Shown here: positions 7,776 through 16,227 of the stretch, one piece after another
Position numbering within the stretch: position 1 is the stretch's first letter
How the letters are laid out: each line of letters starts with the position of its first letter
Source: Kineococcus mangrovi
GTDB lineage: Bacteria > Actinomycetota > Actinomycetes > Actinomycetales > Kineococcaceae
Direction of reading: 5' to 3'
Assembly: GCF_041320705.1 (NCBI RefSeq)
Contig: NZ_JBGGTQ010000009.1
Location: 124,001-188,000 of the forward strand
Length of the DNA stretch: 64,000 nt
The notes under the pieces: model-generated
What the model saw: only the letters and a program-made list of their open reading frames with translations
Databases searched by the model: none
What the model was told of the DNA's origin: nothing
Made by a program: the position numbers and the translations under genes

Positions 7776-8669
7776 GTGACTCCCGAGGTGCCCGCGCTGG
7801 ACGACGTCGACCGCGGACGGGAGGCCACGGGCGGGGCCACCGCCGAACGCGACTTCGCGCAGGGCTGGGCGCTGGTGGCGACCGACCTCGACGGCACGGT
7901 GATCCCCCGCGAGCGCCCCGTCAGCCCCCGCACCCTCGCGGCCTTCGCCGCCTGCGACGCGGCCGGGATCCCCGTCGTCCCCGTCACGGGCCGGCCGCCG
8001 CGGTGGGTCACGCCGCTCGCCGACGAGGCGGGCCTGCGCGGGCAGGTCGTCTGCGCCAACGGCGCCGTCGTCTACGACCTCGACGCCGGCGAGGTCGTCC
8101 TGGAGCACCCCATCGCCCCCGACGTGCTGCGCGAGGTCGTGGCCCGGCTGCGGCCCGTGCTGCCCGGCATCGGGTTCGCCCTCGAGGCCGTCGTCGGCTT
8201 CCGCCGCGAGCCGGAGTACGCGACCCGGTTCGACAGCGGGCTGGAGCAGCGGGTCGCCGCCTTCGACGAGCTCGTCGTTGACGCGCCTCCGGTGGTCAAG
8301 ATCCTCGCCAAGTGCCCCGGCGTGCTGAGCGACGAGATGGTGGCGGTCGCGCACCGCGAGCTGGGTGGCCTGGTGAACGTGACGCACTCCAACGCCGCCG
8401 ACTCCCTCGTGGAGATCATGGCCGCCGGGGTCAGCAAGGCGACGACGCTCGCCGAGGTCGCCGCGGGCCGGGGGGTGGGGGCCGGGCAGGTCGTCGCCTT
8501 CGGCGACATGCCGAACGACCTGGAGATGCTGCGGTGGGCCGGGCGGTCCTACGCCATGGCCGACGGCCACCCCGACGCCCTGGTGGCGGCCGACGACGTG
8601 GCGCCGAACTGCGCCGACGACGGTGTGGCGCAGGTCCTGGAGCGGCTGCTCAGCTGGCGCGGGCGCTGA
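7776..8669 (+). CDS. HAD-superfamily hydrolase, Cof type (second copy)
   Basis: A 297-aa Cof-type phosphatase with an extended N-terminus. Motif I is DLDGT in ATDLDGTVIPRERP, motif II is VTGRP, the motif III lysine is probably in VVKILAK, and motif IV is GDMPNDLEML. The GTG at 7776 is preferred because GAGGA sits 7 nt upstream, although the frame is open much further. The gene sits alone after a terminator, convergent with the small gene at 8650-8871, whose end overlaps it by 20 bp. Confidence 0.87.
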   Translation: MTPEVPALDDVDRGREATGGATAERDFAQGWALVATDLDGTVIPRERPVSPRTLAAFAACDAAGIPVVPVTGRPPRWVTPLADEAGLRGQVVCANGAVVYDLDAGEVVLEHPIAPDVLREVVARLRPVLPGIGFALEAVVGFRREPEYATRFDSGLEQRVAAFDELVVDAPPVVKILAKCPGVLSDEMVAVAHRELGGLVNVTHSNAADSLVEIMAAGVSKATTLAEVAAGRGVGAGQVVAFGDMPNDLEMLRWAGRSYAMADGHPDALVAADDVAPNCADDGVAQVLERLLSWRGR

Positions 8670-8871
8670 TCCCGCCGACGCCGCGCACGACGACCCGGAC
8701 ACCCCCGACCCGTTCGGGCAGCTCCGGGTGGTCCTGGTCGTCGACGACGTTGACCTTGACGGCCCAGTCCGGGCCGACGTGCGTCAGGCCCACGCCGTTG
8801 ACGCGCGGGTCCCCGCCGATGAGGTCCTGCACGTGCGACTTGGCGGCGCGTGCAGCGTCTCGGTCGCTCAC
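8650..8871 (-). CDS. Small companion protein of the trypsin-like protease
   Basis: A 73-aa protein with the pattern DPRVNGVGLTHVGPDWAVKV, then ELPERVGGVRVVV and a final glycine-rich strand. From memory this GVG...LP..V.GV.V pattern is seen as an N-terminal module in larger bacterial trypsin-like proteases; here it stands alone, 57 bp downstream of a protease that lacks it. The GTG start is at 8871. It may act in trans on the protease as an inhibitor, chaperone or propeptide. Its 3' end overlaps the convergent HAD gene by 20 bp. Confidence 0.65.
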   Translation of the reverse strand: MSDRDAARAAKSHVQDLIGGDPRVNGVGLTHVGPDWAVKVNVVDDQDHPELPERVGGVRVVVRGVGGISARAS

Positions 8872-8927
8872 TACCGGCTCCCTGGTCCGTCCGCCGCGAC
8901 CGCCGGAGGACCGGGGGCCGCGCGTGC

Positions 8928-9929
8928 TCAGACGACCAGTGTGGCACCGAGCGCGGTGAGCACAAGGCCGATCGGGTTGCAGAACGTCAGACCGGCACCG
9001 TCCGGGCCACCGCGCTCGCTGCCCGCGAAGAGGAGCCCGACGGCCTGGCGGGTGTCCGGCCGGTAGACGAGCGAGCCCGAGTCCCCGCCGGCGGAGAACG
9101 CTCCGGCGTCGCCCGTCACCTCGATCTGACCGTCGAAGCCGACGACCCCCACGGGGTACTGCACGGCCACGTCGTCGAGCTCGATGGCGCTGATCCGGCC
9201 CGTCGTCCAGCCCGTGGTGCGGCCGACCTTCTCGACGGCGACCTCGTCGTCCGGTTCGGTCCACCCCGTCAGCCGGCCCGCGGGGTAGGACGGGTCGACG
9301 TCGGCGAGCGCGTCGGCGAGGTCACCCTCGAGCAGCGCGAGCGCCGCGTCGACGGCGTTGCCGCCGCCGGCCCCCAGCGGGACGGCCCGGGCGAGACGGC
9401 CCACCCGGTCGGCGGCCCGGCCGCCGTCGTGGGGTCCCGGCTGCAGGACCGGGTCCCCCAGGGCGGCCTGGTCGGAGTTCGCGAGGACGTGGTTGTTCGA
9501 CAGCACGTACAGCCCGTCCGACCCCTCGACCCTGACGAACCCGCCGAGGGTGCCTGCGGTGACGTCCCGCTGGGCGATCGACAGCCCGGGGTGCAGCGGA
9601 CGGGTCCTGCGCTGCAACGACTCCGGTGCCCACGTCCCGGGTTCGGTGGGGGCGCTGAGGGCCGTCACCATCCCGATCTCGCGGATGTCGACCTCGTCCC
9701 CGGCCGTGCCCGAGGCCAGGGCGCGCGCGCTGTCGGCGAGGACTTCGCCGCGGTTGCCGGAGTGGCGGATCGCGAGGCCGTACCGGGGCCCGGTCGCGCC
9801 GCCGGTGCCCGCGCGCGGCAGGACGCTGATGCCGACGCTCGCCACGCCCGTGGGCGCCTCGAGCGAGGAGGCCCGCACGACGCCCGAGAGCAGCCGGGTC
9901 TTCAGTTCACGAGCGTTGTCGATGTGCAC
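8928..9929 (-). CDS. Trypsin-like serine protease
   Basis: A 333-aa S1-like peptidase with a likely triad H147 (VLSNNHVLA), D195 (NAVDAALALL) and S284 (GGDSGSLVY). There is no signal peptide, so it would be cytoplasmic unless exported unusually. The start GTG at 9929 follows AGGGGGA in the mRNA and gives MHIDNARELK; the frame extends 28 codons further upstream without support. The sequence between N-terminus and His-147 contains a domain of about 100 residues of unknown role. It heads a two-gene unit with the 73-aa companion downstream. Confidence 0.8.
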   Translation of the reverse strand: MHIDNARELKTRLLSGVVRASSLEAPTGVASVGISVLPRAGTGGATGPRYGLAIRHSGNRGEVLADSARALASGTAGDEVDIREIGMVTALSAPTEPGTWAPESLQRRTRPLHPGLSIAQRDVTAGTLGGFVRVEGSDGLYVLSNNHVLANSDQAALGDPVLQPGPHDGGRAADRVGRLARAVPLGAGGGNAVDAALALLEGDLADALADVDPSYPAGRLTGWTEPDDEVAVEKVGRTTGWTTGRISAIELDDVAVQYPVGVVGFDGQIEVTGDAGAFSAGGDSGSLVYRPDTRQAVGLLFAGSERGGPDGAGLTFCNPIGLVLTALGATLVV

Positions 9930-10168
9930 GAGACGGTCCCCCTGGTCGTGTCGTCCGCTGTCACCACCGGTGGTCGACCGGGATGAGCACACGGTGGCAC
10001 CGACCTCCGACACGAGCCGCCCGACCGGAGGCGGGCCGGCTGCTCACCGGCGCCGCCGGGGCCGCGCACGCCGGCCCCCCACCCGGCGGGCTCCCCCGCA
10101 GCGTCGCGCGGGGCCCGCGGGAACGGTCGGCCTTGCCTCCCGGCACCGGGTCGCGAAAGGCTCCCGGG

Positions 10169-11059
10169 ATGATCGACACCCCCGACCGCGCGATGGTGCA
10201 GCGGCTGCTCGGCCTGGACCCGGCCCCGACGTACCGGCCGCTGGAGGTCCGGCGCCGCCCGGCGCCCCCGCCGCCGGGGGCGGACGACGTCCGCTGCGAG
10301 CACGTCGTCCTCCTCACCGCCGACGGGGAGGTCCCGTGCTGGCTGCTCACCCCCGGACGTCCCCGCGGCGTCGCGGTCCTCGCCCTGCACCAGCACGGCG
10401 GGGAGTTCGACCGCGGCAAGAGCGAGGTCGCCGGGATCGCCGGTGCACCGCACCTGGCCTACGGCCTGCGGCTGGCGCAGGCCGGTGCCGTGGTGCTCGC
10501 CCCCGACCTGGTGGGTTTCGAGGAACGTCAGCGGGGGTGGACGGCCGACGCGAGCGCCGACGAGGACCTCGACGCCTTCCACCGCATCGCCGCAGGCGGG
10601 TGCCTGCAGGCCCAGCACACCCGCGACGTCGCCGTGGCGACGTCCTGGCTGCGGGAGGAGGCCGGGGCGGGTTCCCGGCTCGGCGTCGTCGGGCACTCCC
10701 TGGGGGGTCAGGTGGCGTTGTTCGCGATGGCGTTCGACCCGCGGCTGACGAGCGGGGTCGTCAGCTGCGGCGCGGGGACGGTCGCCTCGCTCGTGCGTGA
10801 GCGCATCCCCCACAACCCGTCCTGGTTCGTGCCCGGGCTCCTCGCGGCGGGCGACCTGACCGCGGTGGCGGCCACCCTGCGCGAACAGCGGGTGCTGCTC
10901 ACCGCGGGGCGGACCGACCACCTCTTCACCGACGACGGGGTCCGGGACGTCGTCGCCGGTTTCGCCCCGGGTGTCTGCACGCCCCTGTTCTTCGACGGCG
11001 GCCACGAACTGCCCGACGACGTCACCCGGGCCGCCGTGGAGTTCCTCCTGGCGGGGTGA
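10169..11059 (+). CDS. Alpha/beta hydrolase (dienelactone-hydrolase-like)
   Basis: A 296-aa cytoplasmic hydrolase. The nucleophile elbow is GHSLGG (S167), an acid candidate is the D in LTAGRTDHLF, and the histidine lies in FFDGGHELPDD near the end. ALHQHGGEF provides an oxyanion-type HGG loop. Architecture matches acetyl-xylan-esterase/dienelactone hydrolase relatives; the substrate is unknown. The ATG at 10169 has GAAAGG 8 nt upstream. It is transcribed away from the protease gene at 8928-9929 and convergent with htrA. Confidence 0.85.
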   Translation: MIDTPDRAMVQRLLGLDPAPTYRPLEVRRRPAPPPPGADDVRCEHVVLLTADGEVPCWLLTPGRPRGVAVLALHQHGGEFDRGKSEVAGIAGAPHLAYGLRLAQAGAVVLAPDLVGFEERQRGWTADASADEDLDAFHRIAAGGCLQAQHTRDVAVATSWLREEAGAGSRLGVVGHSLGGQVALFAMAFDPRLTSGVVSCGAGTVASLVRERIPHNPSWFVPGLLAAGDLTAVAATLREQRVLLTAGRTDHLFTDDGVRDVVAGFAPGVCTPLFFDGGHELPDDVTRAAVEFLLAG

Positions 11060-11062
11060 ACC

Positions 11063-11082
11063 CGGGGGGTTTCAGCCCCCCG
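11063..11082. terminator. Bidirectional terminator between convergent genes
   Basis: A 7-bp CGGGGGG/CCCCCCG stem with a 6-nt loop lies between the hydrolase stop (11059) and the last htrA codons. The htrA stop codon is inside the loop, so one hairpin can serve both strands. Confidence 0.7.
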
Positions 11083-12169
11083 TGGTCAGTTCACCGAGGA
11101 CGACCTGCGCGGTCTGCTGCTGCCCGTCGCGGACGTACCGGACGTCGACGGACGACCCGACGGACTCCCCGGCGAGTACCGCGGACAACTGCGCGGTCGA
11201 GGTCACGTCCGTACCCGCCACGGCGGTGATGACGTCCCCCGCGCGCAGGCCCGCGGTGGCGGCCGGTCCGTCGGGGGCCACGTCGACGACCCCCACGCCG
11301 GCCGGCCGGCCGGACGCGTCGGCGACGGTCGTGACGCTCACCCCGAGCGCGGCGCGGTTGGAGTCCACGACCTCGCCGTCGTTCTGGATGAGCTGCTCGG
11401 CGATGTTCTTGGCGTCGTTGGACGGGATCGCGAACCCGATGCCGGGGGCGGCCCCGCCGAGCTGCTGGTCGGTCGCGGCGAGGGTCGGGATGCCGACGAC
11501 CTGCCCCTGCAGGTCGACGAGCGCGCCCCCGCTGTTGCCGGGGTTGATCGAGGCCGACGTCTGGATGGTGCCCGGCAGCGTGGCGCCCGGGGAACCCTGC
11601 TCGGCGGGTTCGGTGACGGTGCGGCCGACGGCCGAGACGATCCCGTCGGTGACGCTGCTCGACAGCCCCAGGGGGTTCCCCATCGCCAGCACGATGGCCC
11701 CGACGTCCACGGTGCTGGAGTCCGCGAAGGTGGCGGGCCGCAGGTCCGGCGCCCCCTGGACGTTGATGACCGCGATGTCGTTGGGCTGGTAGGTGCCCAC
11801 CAGGGTCGCGGGGTAGGACCTCGCGGAGTTGGCGAACTGCACCTGGAACCGCGTGGCCGACCCGACGACGTGGGCGTTGGTGACGATGTTGCCCTGGTCG
11901 TCGAAGACCACGCCGCTGCCCAGGCCGCTGTCCGTCCGGATCTCGACGACGGAGGGCAGCACGGAGGTGATGACCTGCTGGTAGGCGTCCTGCAACTGCA
12001 CGGCCGGGGCGACCGCGGCCGCCGAGGCGGTCGAGGCCGGGGAACTGCTGCCGGGGTCGTCGGTCGGGGAGTCCTGCCCGGTGCACGAGGCCAGCAGGAC
12101 CGGGGTGAGCAGGAGCGGTGCGGCGAGTTTCCACGGCGTCCGGCGGCGGTGGGTCGTGGTGGTGGTCAT
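11072..12169 (-). CDS. HtrA/DegP-like S1C serine protease, lipoprotein
   Basis: A 365-aa envelope protease for misfolded exported proteins. An Arg-rich n-region, a hydrophobic segment and lipobox LLASC (C29) indicate a lipid-anchored protein. The S1C domain has H100 (VTNAHVVG), D131 (NDIAVI) and S213 (NPGNSGGA); a PDZ domain (about 265-360) follows with GLRAGDVITAV. ATG 12169 follows AGGAGG. A GTG 66 nt upstream (12235) also has GAGGAGG and would add a 22-residue acidic extension. The MarR gene diverges from it. Confidence 0.9.
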   Translation of the reverse strand: MTTTTTHRRRTPWKLAAPLLLTPVLLASCTGQDSPTDDPGSSSPASTASAAAVAPAVQLQDAYQQVITSVLPSVVEIRTDSGLGSGVVFDDQGNIVTNAHVVGSATRFQVQFANSARSYPATLVGTYQPNDIAVINVQGAPDLRPATFADSSTVDVGAIVLAMGNPLGLSSSVTDGIVSAVGRTVTEPAEQGSPGATLPGTIQTSASINPGNSGGALVDLQGQVVGIPTLAATDQQLGGAAPGIGFAIPSNDAKNIAEQLIQNDGEVVDSNRAALGVSVTTVADASGRPAGVGVVDVAPDGPAATAGLRAGDVITAVAGTDVTSTAQLSAVLAGESVGSSVDVRYVRDGQQQTAQVVLGELTTGG

Positions 12170-12490
12170 GGTGTCCTCCTGGTGCGGGGTGTCGTCGTCG
12201 TTCTCCGGTGCCGGTGCGTCCAGCGGGTCCGTCACACCGCCTCCTCGATGCGGCGGCTGACGCCGACCGCCGCGCTCGCCCCGCCGCACGATCTGCACGA
12301 CCCGGTCCGCCGGTGGTGCCCGCGGCCGTCGACGGGCACGGCTGCCGCACAGGCGCAGGAGAGGGGCGGGCAGGACCGGGCCGCGACGGTGAGCCAGGTG
12401 GGGGGCACGGCGTTCCTCCTCGGTTCTCGGGGTGAACGCTAGGAACGGTTGTCGTGCTGCGCACTCTGAACATCGTGCAAGGATCGAGCG
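12170..12490. promoter_or_regulatory. Divergent control region htrA / marR
   Basis: About 320 bp separate the ATG of htrA from the MarR start. The first 66 bp (12170-12235) may be translated as an alternative htrA N-terminus. The rest has no supported gene and should contain both promoters. No convincing long palindrome was found, only GTGC-TGC-GCAC at about 12453. Confidence 0.5.
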
Positions 12491-12985
12491 GTGCCCCGCC
12501 GCGGGGCCGGGGGAGGGACGGCAGGGGTGGACGACACCGCGCGGGCCACGGTGGACGCCTCGCGCGCGCTCGTGGGGGTCGCGGTGCGGTCGATGGCGCA
12601 GGCCCTGGAGGAGGTGACGCTGACGCAGTACCGGACGCTCCTGCTCGTGGTGACCCACGGTCCGCTGCGCAGCGGTCTGCTGGCCGAGCACGTCGGGGTG
12701 CACGCCTCGAGCTTCACGCGACTGGCCGACCGGCTCGTCCAGGACGGCTGGGCCACCCGGCAGGAGAACGCGGCGAACCGCCGCGAGGTGCTGCTGGCGC
12801 CGACCGAGTCCGGGCGGCGGCTCGTCGAGGACGTGATGCGCCGGCGCGAGCAGGAGGTCGCCCGGATCCTGGCGGCGCTGCCGGCGGGGCGGCGGCGCGT
12901 CGTGGAACAGGGCATGCGGGCCTTCGCCGGCGCGGCGGACGAGGTCGCCGGTCCGGGGGACGACCCCGGGGGGCCGGTGATCTGA
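12491..12985 (+). CDS. MarR-family transcriptional regulator
   Basis: A 164-aa winged-helix regulator. The recognition region LLAEHVGVHASSFTRLADRL and wing RRE(V)LLAPTESGRRLVEDV are typical. It diverges from htrA, so autoregulation and control of htrA are plausible. GTG 12491 (AAGGA upstream) or GTG 12527 (GGAGGG upstream) could be the start. The effector is unknown. Confidence 0.85.
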   Translation: MPRRGAGGGTAGVDDTARATVDASRALVGVAVRSMAQALEEVTLTQYRTLLLVVTHGPLRSGLLAEHVGVHASSFTRLADRLVQDGWATRQENAANRREVLLAPTESGRRLVEDVMRRREQEVARILAALPAGRRRVVEQGMRAFAGAADEVAGPGDDPGGPVI

Positions 12986-13028
12986 CCCCCCGCCCGTAGC
13001 GTGGGGTTCCCGACCGGAGGAGCGTCCC

Positions 13029-13292
13029 GTGTTCCTGCTCGTCACGATCGTGTGCGTCGCCCTGGGGTACGCCTACGCCTGGCTGATCGAGCGCCGCTTC
13101 GACCTGCGGGACGCGCGGCGGTGGCTGTTCCTGGCGCCGGTCTGGGTGACCGTCGCGGTGGTGCTGCTCGCCGGCGCCCGGGGTGCGGGGGTGCAGGGCC
13201 TGCAGTCCTTCGCGTTCGCGACCCTCGTGAGCACCGTCTTCGACGTCGTGGGCCGCGCGAGGCGTCGCCGACGCCGTCCCGGTGTGCGCTGA
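13029..13292 (+). CDS. Small integral membrane protein
   Basis: An 87-aa protein with two or three hydrophobic segments (about 2-18, 33-49 and 58-73) and a basic tail. The GTG start follows GGAGGAG closely, 43 bp after the MarR gene, so the two may be cotranscribed. The family is not recognised. Confidence 0.65.
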   Translation: MFLLVTIVCVALGYAYAWLIERRFDLRDARRWLFLAPVWVTVAVVLLAGARGAGVQGLQSFAFATLVSTVFDVVGRARRRRRRPGVR

Positions 13293-13519
13293 CGTCACGC
13301 GTCCGGGCGGGTGCCGACGTCTCTCCTCGACGTCGACGAGCCAGCCGCCCGGGTTTCGGAGCGAGCGGCCCGTTCTCCCCGGGCCCGTCCCCGTCCGAGG
13401 CGTCGAGGAGACCCGTGACCGGCCCGGACGCCGCGACCTGCGCCGTCCGCGCCCCTCGACCTCCGGCTTCCCGGCGAGGAGCCGGAGGTCTCGACCCCAG
13501 GACGTGGCATTCTGCGGAC
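13293..13519. other. Intergenic region, nothing recognised
   Basis: About 225 bp between the small membrane protein and the glycosyltransferase. The glycosyltransferase frame is open here but shows no conserved residues; I see no clear promoter, hairpin or gene. Confidence 0.4.
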
Positions 13520-14797
13520 GTGCTCGACCCCGAGGACGACCGCCCGGGCGCCGCTGGCGGTGCACGTCGGCTGCTGCTGCTGACGGCCGGCTCCCGCGGT
13601 GACGTCGAACCCTTCCTCGCGCTGGCGCGGGAAGCTTCCCGCCGTGGCCACGAGGTGGTGCTGGCCGCCACCAGGAGCATGACGTCCGGGCTCGGACCCC
13701 AACCCTTCGAGGTCCGGGTCCTCGACGGTGACCTCGGTGACCTGATCGCCACCCGAGGCGTCTCGCCCGTCGCCGCGCTGCGGTCGTGGCGCACCACCGT
13801 CCACCCGGCGTTGCGGGGGTTGCTGTCGACGGCGCTGCGAACGGCCCTGGACGTGCGACCGGACGTCGTCGTCGCCCACCCCAAGGTGGTCTCGGCCCCC
13901 CTGGCCGCAGCGGTGCTCGACGTCCCCCACGTCGTCGTGGAAACCGCACCCACCCTCACGCCGACCGGTGACTTCCCCGCCGCGGGCATCGCCTCCCGCG
14001 ACCTGGGCCGGGGGGTGAACCGCTTGACCTACCGCGTCACCGCAGGCGCGGTAGCCGCGCTCGGCCCGGACCTGCGGCGCCTGCGCGCTGTCCACGGCTT
14101 CCCGCGGACAGCGCCCCTGCCTTCCCCCGCCGCGGTGCTCTGCCCGGTCAGCCCGGTCCTCGTCCCCCGCCCCCTGGACTGGCCGGACACCGCACACCTG
14201 ACCGGGTCGTGGCAGGACACCACGGCTGCCCGCCCGGACGCGGAGGTCGAGGACTTCCTCGCCGGGGCCCACGACGACCGCGTCCCGATCGTCGTGGCCG
14301 GGTTCGGTTCCATGGCGACGGGGACCGCAGCGGCTCGGGAACGCAGCCGGGTGGTGATCGCCGGGGCTCGTGCCGGCGGTGCTCGCGTGTTGATCGTGAC
14401 GGGCTGGGGCGGTGTGGACGCTGACGCGGCACGAACGGCGGCAGGAGCCGGCCAGGACGTGCTCGTCCGGTCCTCCGTCCCGCACTCGACGGTGTTCCCC
14501 CGAGTCGACGTCGTCGTGCACCACGGGGGAGCCGGCACCGTCCACGCTGTCGCTCGTGCCGGCGCCGTCTCGGTCGTGGTCCCCTTCATCGCCGACCAGC
14601 CGTGGTGGGCTGCACGCTTGCACCGCTACGGGCTGAGCCCTGCTCCCGTGCCGGCGCGGAAGCTGGACGTGGCCCGACTGGCGGACCGGCTCGGGGCCGC
14701 AGCCGGGTACCGGCGAGCGGCGATCGCGACGGCTGGCGCCATGGCCGGCGAGCAGGGAACGAGCACCGCGGTCGACGTCCTCGAAGGACTCCGCTGA
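13520..14797 (+). CDS. Glycosyltransferase, GT1/GT28 (UDP-glycosyltransferase-like)
   Basis: A 425-aa GT-B enzyme that would transfer a sugar to a lipid or natural product. The N-terminal LLLLTAGSRGDVEPFLALA is the acceptor-side Rossmann signature seen in sterol and macrolide glycosyltransferases. The C-terminal donor motif VVHHGGAGTVHAVARAGAV with FIADQPWWAARL is diagnostic. GTG 13520 starts just before this core but has no strong ribosome-binding site. No biosynthetic cluster lies around it. Confidence 0.85.
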   Translation: MLDPEDDRPGAAGGARRLLLLTAGSRGDVEPFLALAREASRRGHEVVLAATRSMTSGLGPQPFEVRVLDGDLGDLIATRGVSPVAALRSWRTTVHPALRGLLSTALRTALDVRPDVVVAHPKVVSAPLAAAVLDVPHVVVETAPTLTPTGDFPAAGIASRDLGRGVNRLTYRVTAGAVAALGPDLRRLRAVHGFPRTAPLPSPAAVLCPVSPVLVPRPLDWPDTAHLTGSWQDTTAARPDAEVEDFLAGAHDDRVPIVVAGFGSMATGTAAARERSRVVIAGARAGGARVLIVTGWGGVDADAARTAAGAGQDVLVRSSVPHSTVFPRVDVVVHHGGAGTVHAVARAGAVSVVVPFIADQPWWAARLHRYGLSPAPVPARKLDVARLADRLGAAAGYRRAAIATAGAMAGEQGTSTAVDVLEGLR

Positions 14798-14822
14798 CCG
14801 ACGCCCCCGAGGTCCGGGGTCG

Positions 14823-15113
14823 TCACGGGGTGCGCCGACGGCGCCGGGAACGCCTGACGGACAGCCACCGTGAGACGAGCGGGGGGATGCGGACGATCGC
14901 GACGGTGTAGACGGCGAAGGCCACCGCGGTGCGGCCACTCACCCAGCCCAGCAGGCAGCACGCCAGGGCGAGCGGCGCAGCTCCCAGGAGGGTCGCCGCC
15001 CACACCGTCGCGCCCTGGCGACCCGAGCGAGGTTCTCGTGTCGCTTCGTCGTCAGGGGTTGCCAGACCCAGGGCGATCACGGCTCGCTGGAGGCGTCCCC
15101 GCCTGGGGTTCAT
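14823..15113 (-). CDS. Small membrane protein, unknown function
   Basis: A 96-aa protein with two hydrophobic segments (about 38-56 and 62-80) and a strongly basic C-terminus (RRSRRRRR). It is convergent with the glycosyltransferase and divergent from the SnoaL-like gene. The family is not recognised. Confidence 0.55.
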   Translation of the reverse strand: MNPRRGRLQRAVIALGLATPDDEATREPRSGRQGATVWAATLLGAAPLALACCLLGWVSGRTAVAFAVYTVAIVRIPPLVSRWLSVRRSRRRRRTP

Positions 15114-15306
15114 CGCGACACCCCAGGACGGAGCACGGGTCGTTGCGACGGTTCGCCGTTCCCCGGGCCGAAGACGCCGCCGCGGACGGTGCTGGGGTGG
15201 CGGACTCGCGTGGAGGTGTTCGCCGGGCGGTTAGAGTCCTCGCGCCGGTCCGGTGCTGCATCGACCGGTCGAACTCGCCCACCACCGCGTCGACGGAGAC
15301 CACGTC

Positions 15307-15693
15307 ATGCCCCGCGCCCCCCAGGACACCCTCGACTTCCTCACCGGCTACTTCGCCGCCATGGAAGCCAAGGACCTCACCGCCCTGCGCGGCTACTACG
15401 CCCCCGACATCACCCTCACCTTCGCCAACGCCCCGACCGTGCACGGTCGTGACGTCGTCCTCGCGCAGATGAGCACCCTCCTCGACAAGGTCACCACGCT
15501 GGCCCACCCCCTCATCAACGTCTGGCAGGAGGAGGACGGTGTGGTCGTCTTCGAGGTCGCCAGCGTCTGGCGGTTCCCCGACGGCGTCGAGGAGACCATC
15601 AACGCGTGCTCGATCTTCACGATCGCCGAGGGCCGGTTCACCGACCAGCGCATCTACGTCGACAACAGCCCCATCGACACCTACCTGGCCTGA
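15307..15693 (+). CDS. SnoaL-like / NTF2-fold protein
   Basis: A 128-aa single-domain protein of the NTF2-like superfamily: an N-terminal helix (TLDFLTGYFAAMEAKDLTAL), then YYAPDITLTF, the G.DVV helix and a C-terminal strand IYVDNSPIDTYL. Members include small isomerases, cyclases and ligand-binding proteins; the role here is unknown. The ATG at 15307 has GGAGA 6 nt upstream. Confidence 0.8.
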   Translation: MPRAPQDTLDFLTGYFAAMEAKDLTALRGYYAPDITLTFANAPTVHGRDVVLAQMSTLLDKVTTLAHPLINVWQEEDGVVVFEVASVWRFPDGVEETINACSIFTIAEGRFTDQRIYVDNSPIDTYLA

Positions 15694-15789
15694 CCGGGGC
15701 CCGTGGCCGCCGCCGCTCCCCGTGCACGGTGCTCGCCCGGCCGGACCACCGCGGTACCCGAGCCCCCGGAGCAGGGGCGTGCCCGCTGC

Positions 15790-16227
15790 TCAGCGCAGGT
15801 CGGCCAGCGTCTCGGCCTTGACGACGGCACGTTCCACCGCGGCCAGCAGACCGGGGTCGACCGGGTCACCGTCCGCGCCCGCGACCCGCACCATCGCCGC
15901 GGCCTCGGCGACCTGCGCGCAGGCGGTGGCGGTCCGGGTCAGCCGGCGGTGGATCTCCGGGTGCTCGCCGTCGGGGCCGCCGGGCACGAGGAGGTCGCCG
16001 GCCGAGGGCGCCACCTCCTGAGCCCGCAGGCACTGGGCGCGGACGGCGCGGGCCACGAGGTCGACCCGGGGCAGGAACTCCTCCAGCGCCGCGCGGGCGG
16101 GCCCGGGCGGGGTGCCGCCCACCACCATCTCCACGCGCCGGACGGCGCGGTCGGCGGCGTGCGCGGCGCGCGCCCAGACCCCCTCACCGAGCGGGTCCGG
16201 GGTGCGCCGCCAGAACGCGAGCTTCAG
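15790..16227 (-). CDS. Conserved protein coupled to Bpa, probable CTG start
   Basis: A 145-aa helical protein if read from the CTG at 16227, which overlaps the bpa stop as CTGA and begins LKLAFWRRTPDPLGEGVW. That N-terminus looks conserved in actinobacterial homologues as I remember them (usually starting M-K-L). The only ATG in the frame (16134) would remove it. The sequence is rich in Ala/Arg helices with few aromatics. Coupling to bpa suggests a proteasome-related role, but no function is established. Confidence 0.6.
   Translation of the reverse strand: MKLAFWRRTPDPLGEGVWARAAHAADRAVRRVEMVVGGTPPGPARAALEEFLPRVDLVARAVRAQCLRAQEVAPSAGDLLVPGGPDGEHPEIHRRLTRTATACAQVAEAAAMVRVAGADGDPVDPGLLAAVERAVVKAETLADLR

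Noticed and set aside
13001-13519. N-terminal extension of the glycosyltransferase by 173 codons
   Set aside because: It overlaps the small membrane protein gene in another frame and has no family similarity.
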